From: Bacillus sp. Marseille-P3661 | GTDB lineage: Bacteria; Bacillota; Bacilli; Bacillales; Bacillaceae_J | Reading direction: 5' to 3' | NCBI RefSeq assembly: GCF_900240995.1 | Contig: NZ_LT965954.1 | Span: forward strand, 631,042-695,041 | Length of the DNA stretch: 64,000 bases | In this document: in pieces, positions 59,879 through 64,000 of the stretch | Numbering within the stretch: position 1 is the stretch's first letter | Layout: each line of letters starts with the position of its first letter | Notes under the pieces: model-generated | Databases searched by the model: none | Told to the model about the DNA's origin: nothing | What the model saw: the letters and a program-made list of their open reading frames with translations, nothing else | Made by a program: the position numbers and the translations under genes

Positions 59879-61408
59879 ATGAAAAAATACGTAATAGGAT
59901 TAGATGTTGGTACAACTAGTACAAAAGCAGTTGTTTTTGATAAAACAGGTAATGTGATCTCAGAATGCGAAAGTGAGTACCCATTAACCCATCCAAAACC
60001 ATCTTGGGCCGAACAAGATGCACACCAAATAGAACTAGCTGCTATTACTGCAATTAAAACTGCAATTACTAAAGCAGCGATAACAAAGGAAGAATTAATT
60101 GCTGTAGGAATATCCTCTGCTATGCATTCGATTATTTGTGTAGATCGAAATAATAAACCGCTGTCCCCATCCATTACCTGGGCTGATGGTCGAAGTACTG
60201 CACAAGCACAAGCCCTAAAAGGAAACAATATCGGTTTACCTATTTATTTAAAAACCGGAACACCTATTCATCCAATGTCACCGCTATTAAAATTAATTTG
60301 GATGAAAGAAACGAATTACGAGCCTTACTTAAATGCATATAAATTTATTTCTATTAAGGAGTATTTAATAGCTAGTTGGTTTGGGGAATATGTTGTTGAT
60401 TATTCAGTCGCTGCAGCTACAGGCATGTTGGACATTTTTACGCGTGACTGGAATTCAGACGCTTTAGAACAAGCAGGTATTTCAGTAGAGCAGCTTTCTA
60501 AAGTTGTACCGGCACACTATACAATGCAAGGTATGAACAAACAAATCGCTGATCAAATGGGAATACCTGTTAACCTACCTTTTGTAATCGGTGGAAGTGA
60601 TGGTCCATTAGCCAATTTAGGAATTGGCGCTATAAATAAAGGCGAAGTAGCAATCACAATTGGAACTAGTGGAGCAATCCGCCAAATGACAAATAAACCA
60701 AAAACAGATGAAGAACAAGAGGTATTTTGTTATTCATTTACGGATGATCTTTGGATTATGGGAGGGCCTACCAATAATGGCGGCATTGTATTGCGCTGGA
60801 TAAAAGAAACACTTGGTCAGCACGAGGTCGGTTTAGCGCAGTCACAAGGTTTAAATGCCTATGATTTATTAACTACTATTGCTGAAAAAATACCTGTCGG
60901 TTCTAATGGATTACTATTCATGCCACATCTAAATGGAGAACGTGCACCATTCTGGGATGCCAAAGCAAAAGGAGCGTATATTGGTTTAACATCATCACAT
61001 CAACGTGATCATATGATTCGCGCTGGACTTGAGGGTGTTATTTTTAGCATTTTTCACATCGGTGAGGCTCTTGAAAGACTAGCAGGTGAACCATCGAAAA
61101 TTTACGCAAGTGGTGGGTTCGCACGATCATCATTATGGTTACAAATTTTATGTGATGTTTTCGGCAAAGAAGTACACGTGCCAGAGTCTCATCAAAGCTC
61201 CGCTTGGGGTGCTGCTTGGATTGCGTTATGTAGTGTTGGTGAATCCAGTTCTTTAATTGACATTAAAGATCATATTCCGATGAAAATGTCACTGGTTCCT
61301 AAAGAGGAGAACCATCGCAAGTACGCTGAGCTTTACAACGTTTATCGAAGTTTATACCAATCATTACGGGCAAGTTTCGTAGAACTGCATCGCATCCAAA
61401 ATCAATAA
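59879..61408 (+). CDS. gntK: Gluconokinase (FGGY family)
   Basis: A 509-residue FGGY sugar kinase that forms 6-phosphogluconate. N-terminal GLDVGTTSTKAVVFDKTG, ITWADGRS (about 100), GGSDGPLANLGIG and ITIGTSGAIRQM, and the late ASGGFARSSLWLQILCDVFG are those of GntK/XylB enzymes; overall pattern and the context favour gluconate. GAAAGGATT precedes the ATG. A 24-base-pair hairpin terminator follows the stop by 22 bases. Confidence 0.92.
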   Translation: MKKYVIGLDVGTTSTKAVVFDKTGNVISECESEYPLTHPKPSWAEQDAHQIELAAITAIKTAITKAAITKEELIAVGISSAMHSIICVDRNNKPLSPSITWADGRSTAQAQALKGNNIGLPIYLKTGTPIHPMSPLLKLIWMKETNYEPYLNAYKFISIKEYLIASWFGEYVVDYSVAAATGMLDIFTRDWNSDALEQAGISVEQLSKVVPAHYTMQGMNKQIADQMGIPVNLPFVIGGSDGPLANLGIGAINKGEVAITIGTSGAIRQMTNKPKTDEEQEVFCYSFTDDLWIMGGPTNNGGIVLRWIKETLGQHEVGLAQSQGLNAYDLLTTIAEKIPVGSNGLLFMPHLNGERAPFWDAKAKGAYIGLTSSHQRDHMIRAGLEGVIFSIFHIGEALERLAGEPSKIYASGGFARSSLWLQILCDVFGKEVHVPESHQSSAWGAAWIALCSVGESSSLIDIKDHIPMKMSLVPKEENHRKYAELYNVYRSLYQSLRASFVELHRIQNQ

Positions 61409-61430
61409 CCAAATAACCAATATAATGAAT

Positions 61431-61489
61431 AAGGAAAAGCCGGTTTTGTCAGAATCAGTGACGGGTTCTGACAAAACCGGCTTTTCCTT
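61431..61489 (+). terminator. Very long perfect hairpin terminator of gntK
   Basis: Positions 61431-61454 and 61466-61489 are perfectly complementary (24 base pairs) around an 11-base loop, with CTTTTCCTT in the right arm. The top of the stem (GTCAGAA/TTCTGAC) is the same hairpin that recurs in the following repeat array. Confidence 0.85.
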
Positions 61490-62300
61490 CTATTCCTGTC
61501 AGAATCGAGGGCGAGTTCTGACTCGATTTAGACTTTTTCTCCTTTTCCTGTCAGAATTGAGGGCGGGTTCTGACTCGTTTCAGGCTTTTTCTCCTTTTCC
61601 TGTCAGAATCGAGGGCGGGTTCTGACTCGTTTCAGGCTTTTTCTCCTTTTCCTGTCAGAATCCAGCTACCTTTCTGACTCGTTTGCAGCTTTTTCTCCTT
61701 TTCCTGTCAGAATTGAGGGCGGGTTCTGACTCGTTTGCAGCTTTTTCTCCTTTTCCTGTCAGAATCGAGGGCGGGTTCTGACTCGATTTAGACTTTTTCT
61801 CCTTTTCCTGTCAGAATCGAGGACGGGTTCTGACTCGTTTCATGCTTTTTCTCCTTTTCCTGTCAGAATCGAGGGCGGGTTCTGACTCGTTTTAGGCTTT
61901 TTCTCCTTTTCCTGTCAGAATTGAGGGCGGGTTCTGACTCAATTCAGGCTTTTTCTCCTTTTCCTGTCAGAATCGAGGGCGGGTTCTGACTCGTTTCAGG
62001 CTTTTTCTCCTTTTCCTGTCAGAATCGAGGGCGGGTTCTGACTCGTTTGCAGCTTTTTCTCCTTTTCCTGTCAGAATTGAGGGCGGGTTCTGACTCGTTT
62101 CAGGCTTTTTCTCCTTTTCCTGTCAGAATTGAGGGCGGGTTCTGACTCGTTTCAGGCTTTTTCTCCTTTTCCTGTCAGAATCAGTGACGGGTTCTGACTC
62201 GATTTCTGCTTTTCCTTCTATCCCTGTCAGAATCCAGCTACCTTTCTGACTGTATTTCTGCTTTTCCCTCCTCTTCCTGTCAGAATCTTAATTTCATTCC
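61490..62300. repeat. Tandem array of a 52-base hairpin repeat, about 16 copies
   Basis: GTCAGAAT recurs at intervals of 51-53 bases from 61498 to 62279. A typical unit reads CTGTCAGAATCGAGGGCGGG, then TTCTGACTCGTTTCAGGC, then TTTTTCTCCTTTTC. GTCAGAATC and GGTTCTGAC form a nine-base-pair stem (one G-T) with a loop of about seven. A T-rich stretch follows each hairpin, so each unit resembles a weak plus-strand terminator. Variants are ATCAGTGACGGG and ATCCAGCTACC loops at the ends of the array. It lies between convergent genes and is non-coding. Confidence 0.9.
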
Positions 62301-62368
62301 GACTCAAAGACGTCAAATCCTCTGTAAATACGGACAAGTGCCCTCTACTTTTCCGTTTTCCGATTTTA

Positions 62369-63316
62369 TTAACCTTTAATATGATCAGAATATTGCTTTA
62401 ATGCCTGCAGGCTAGATATATCTTCAGGAAAAAGTGGTATATGCATAATTCGCTGTTTCGAAAATATTTTTTCAATCATTTGTAAATATTCATGCTCTTG
62501 TGCTCTTCTTTTATTTAAAAAAGTACCATCTGCTTCTTCCGGTAATACCTTATTTATTATTAACCCATCCACATTAATACTATATTGGTTTAATTGATAC
62601 AATGCCTTCTCTGTTTCAAGAATTGGAAGTCTTTCTGGAATTAGTACAAAATAATAGCCTGTCTTATTTTGGTTTAATAAAAGTTCCCTCACTTCTACAA
62701 ATTTTTTTCGACGTTTCTGGAGCATCTCATAAATTGGATCCTCGACTGGTTCGCCATCATTTAGTAGCTGTGAGTAATTTTGGTTAATTTTCTTCCTCCT
62801 ATTCACCATCCCATCTATCCAAGCTCCCATTAGTTCAGGTAAAGATAGCAAGCGGATAGTATGTCCAGTTGGGGCCGTATCAAAAATAATAAAATCAAAA
62901 TTTGCTCGTTCTGTTAGCACAATTGAACATATACGATCAAAAATCGCTGCTTCCTCAGCACCAGGAGTTGCAACTGCCATGTCAATTTGACGATATGCTT
63001 CCGTCAGTAAAGTTGACTTGACCATTCCCTTTAAATTTCCTTTAACCTCATCAATATATGTTTTGGTTTCTATTGAAGGGTCAATTTCTAAAGCCCAAAG
63101 CCGCTCTTCAATCTTTTTCACTTCTCCACCAATACTTGTGTGGAAAATGTCGCCAACGTTATGTGCAGGGTCTGTTGAAATAAGCAGTGTTCTTTTTCCA
63201 CTTGCAGCAGCACGCCATGCAATAGCTGCTGCAGATGTTGATTTACCAACACCACCTTTGCCTCCTATAAATACTATTTGTTTATCCCATATTGCAGCCA
63301 ATCCACATTCCTCCAT
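62369..63316 (-). CDS. ArsA/GET3 family ATPase
   Basis: A 315-residue P-loop ATPase with deviant Walker A GGKGGVGKST (18-27), the switch segment STDPAHNVGDIF and FIIFDTAPTGHTIRLL. It has a single ATPase domain, as in GET3/TRC40 and the bacterial single-domain ArsA-like proteins, not the double arsenite pump. No arsenic genes are near. It starts one base after the end of the small upstream gene, so translation is coupled. It may handle a membrane or metal-bound client with that partner; role unknown. Confidence 0.9.
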   Translation of the reverse strand: MEECGLAAIWDKQIVFIGGKGGVGKSTSAAAIAWRAAASGKRTLLISTDPAHNVGDIFHTSIGGEVKKIEERLWALEIDPSIETKTYIDEVKGNLKGMVKSTLLTEAYRQIDMAVATPGAEEAAIFDRICSIVLTERANFDFIIFDTAPTGHTIRLLSLPELMGAWIDGMVNRRKKINQNYSQLLNDGEPVEDPIYEMLQKRRKKFVEVRELLLNQNKTGYYFVLIPERLPILETEKALYQLNQYSINVDGLIINKVLPEEADGTFLNKRRAQEHEYLQMIEKIFSKQRIMHIPLFPEDISSLQALKQYSDHIKG

Positions 63317-63317
63317 T

Positions 63318-63584
63318 TTAACAGCACCGAACTCCGTCTAGTGGTGATTTTTCCATTCCCATTCTAATATGCCATTGATGAAATCTCTCAATAATATAAG
63401 GGTAAAGTTCCAAAGTATAATAAAAAGCAGGATTTGGAATTCCTAACATTTCGGAATAGCAAAGAAATAAAAACACGTCCTCCTCGTCACGGAGTTCCCG
63501 GACTACTTCCGCTCGATGAGGCAAGCTGATCATTTCATCGTATAATTTGATTAGTTTCTTTAAAGATAGCTTTTTTTCAACCAA
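63318..63584 (-). CDS. Small protein ending in Cys-Cys (probable cory-CC-star family)
   Basis: An 88-residue helical protein that ends DGVRCC (Cys87-Cys88). Features: Lys-rich start, EVVRELRDEEDVFLFLCYSE, LGIPNPAFYYTLELYPYIIE. I believe that it is of the cory-CC-star family, small proteins found next to ArsA-type ATPases and named for their Cys-Cys end, but this is from memory. It is immediately upstream of the ArsA/GET3 gene. The C-terminal pair could bind metal or form a disulphide. Confidence 0.7.
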   Translation of the reverse strand: MVEKKLSLKKLIKLYDEMISLPHRAEVVRELRDEEDVFLFLCYSEMLGIPNPAFYYTLELYPYIIERFHQWHIRMGMEKSPLDGVRCC

Positions 63585-63716
63585 ATCTTCATCACCTTTT
63601 CATATTTCTAAAAGCACTAGTTTAATTGAAAAATGCAAATCTTGTCCGATGGCGCAAACGAAAAATTTATCTTAACTTAACAAACATCTAAACATGTAAT
63701 TCGAAAGACTTCAAGA

Positions 63717-63752
63717 ATAAAAGGCATGTAAGATCAGATCCTCACATGCCTT
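63717..63752 (-). terminator. Terminator of the cstA-like gene
   Basis: AAGGCATGT (63721-63729) pairs with ACATGCCTT (63744-63752), followed by TTATTC on the minus strand, eight bases past the stop. Confidence 0.8.
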
Positions 63753-63760
63753 AATAACCA

Positions 63761-64000
63761 TTACAATGTCCGATCAATATTATTATTTTTTTTAGTTAAA
63801 GCAGCCACCGCTTCAATGAAAATCCAGAATGTAAACCCTAAAATAATCGCACCAAATACAAACAGCAACATATTTCCGTCTGTAGTACCCCAACCAGACC
63901 AATCAAGAAAGACTTGTTGAGCCATTGCCCAAACCGTCATAAACATCAGGAATGCCATTGGAATTAATGTCACCAAATAGTTCCGACCTTGATTTTTCAA
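63761..64000 (-). CDS. cstA: C-terminal part of a CstA-type (carbon starvation) transporter, cut by window end
   Basis: The last 79 residues of a membrane protein: two hydrophobic segments (LVTLIPMAFLMFMTVWAMA and LLFVFGAIILGFTFWIFIEA) and a polar tail with NNNID. This agrees with the C-terminus of CstA, which imports pyruvate or peptides under carbon starvation. The frame runs off the right edge, so the N-terminal part is not seen. Assignment is moderate because only the tail is visible. Confidence 0.65.
   Translation of the reverse strand: MKNQGRNYLVTLIPMAFLMFMTVWAMAQQVFLDWSGWGTTDGNMLLFVFGAIILGFTFWIFIEAVAALTKKNNNIDRTL

Noticed and set aside
61425-61625. Open frame of 66 codons over the hairpin repeats
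   Set aside because: Its sequence simply translates the repeat unit, it overlaps the gntK terminator and lacks a convincing RBS.
61490-62300. Possible CRISPR array with a 52-base period
   Set aside because: The whole unit is repeated and no variable spacers exist. Hairpin plus T-rich tract fits a terminator-like repeat better.

Overview
The window is a low-GC chromosomal segment of an endospore-forming member of the Bacillaceae. The evidence is a gerPABCDEF germination cluster, a spoVA-type spore membrane operon, a Spo0E-type phosphatase, comK, addAB, an rRNA operon followed by 21 tRNA genes, Gram-positive ribosome binding sites (AGGAGG type with ATG, GTG or TTG starts) and strong intrinsic terminators. 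Many neighbours recall the yhf-yhj-yis part of the Bacillus subtilis map (yhfH, yhfI, yhfN, comK, yhjD, yhjE, sip, addBA, gerP, yisL, yisN, asnO). The order is rearranged, with an rrn/tRNA block and metabolic clusters between them. That comparison is from memory. The species cannot be fixed from the window alone.

Layout. 1-860: the end of an unknown gene, a 54-residue Spo0E-like protein and a small membrane protein. 871-2014: nearly six copies of a 204-base tandem repeat. 2133-2996: a stress-type short-chain dehydrogenase. 3075-6812 (minus): a seven-gene operon (DUF1657, lipoprotein, spoVAC, spoVAD, spoVAEb, DUF1657, DUF421-DUF1657) with the exact architecture of the spoVA-2mob/2Duf operon linked to extreme spore heat resistance. 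6958-8709: amtB-glnK with a GlnR/TnrA-type site. 9007-12213: asnO, yisN-like and yisL. 12378-14476: rocD and an atypical SDR. 14689-16740: gerP, preceded by a sigma-K promoter. 16840-26480: a DUF2500 protein, acsA and addBA.

26778-34061 (minus): 16S-23S-5S rRNA followed by 21 tRNA genes, driven by two near-identical promoters at 34176-34292. Two tRNA spacers carry short copies of tRNA 5' ends, and the 23S-5S spacer holds an inserted dispersed repeat. 34506-38266: signal peptidase, VTT membrane protein, yhjD-like gene, comK and small genes. 38453-41362: the glyoxylate shunt (aceBA). 41519-50328: M48 protease, Sco and YtkA-type copper proteins, a GH18-SLH surface protein, a TrpXYZ-type ABC transporter, yhfI and yhfH.

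50592-61408: an aldonate (gluconate/galactonate) catabolic island: gnd, TRAP transporter dctPQM, kdgK, KDPG-type aldolase, dgoD, an AEC permease and an HPr-like protein without the phosphorylatable His. It is divergent from an RpiR regulator and gluconokinase. Uptake feeds two routes: gluconokinase plus Gnd to ribulose-5-phosphate, and dehydratase-KdgK-aldolase to pyruvate plus glyceraldehyde-3-phosphate. A catabolite-response-like sequence overlaps the -35 of the main promoter.

61431-62300: a 24-base-pair perfect terminator hairpin continuing into about 16 copies of a 52-base hairpin unit. 62369-63584: an ArsA/GET3-type ATPase with a small CC-ending partner. 63761-64000: the end of a CstA-type transporter. 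The most novel-looking material is the two repeat arrays, the tRNA-fragment insertions, the HPr-like protein and the duplicated operator at yhfH.
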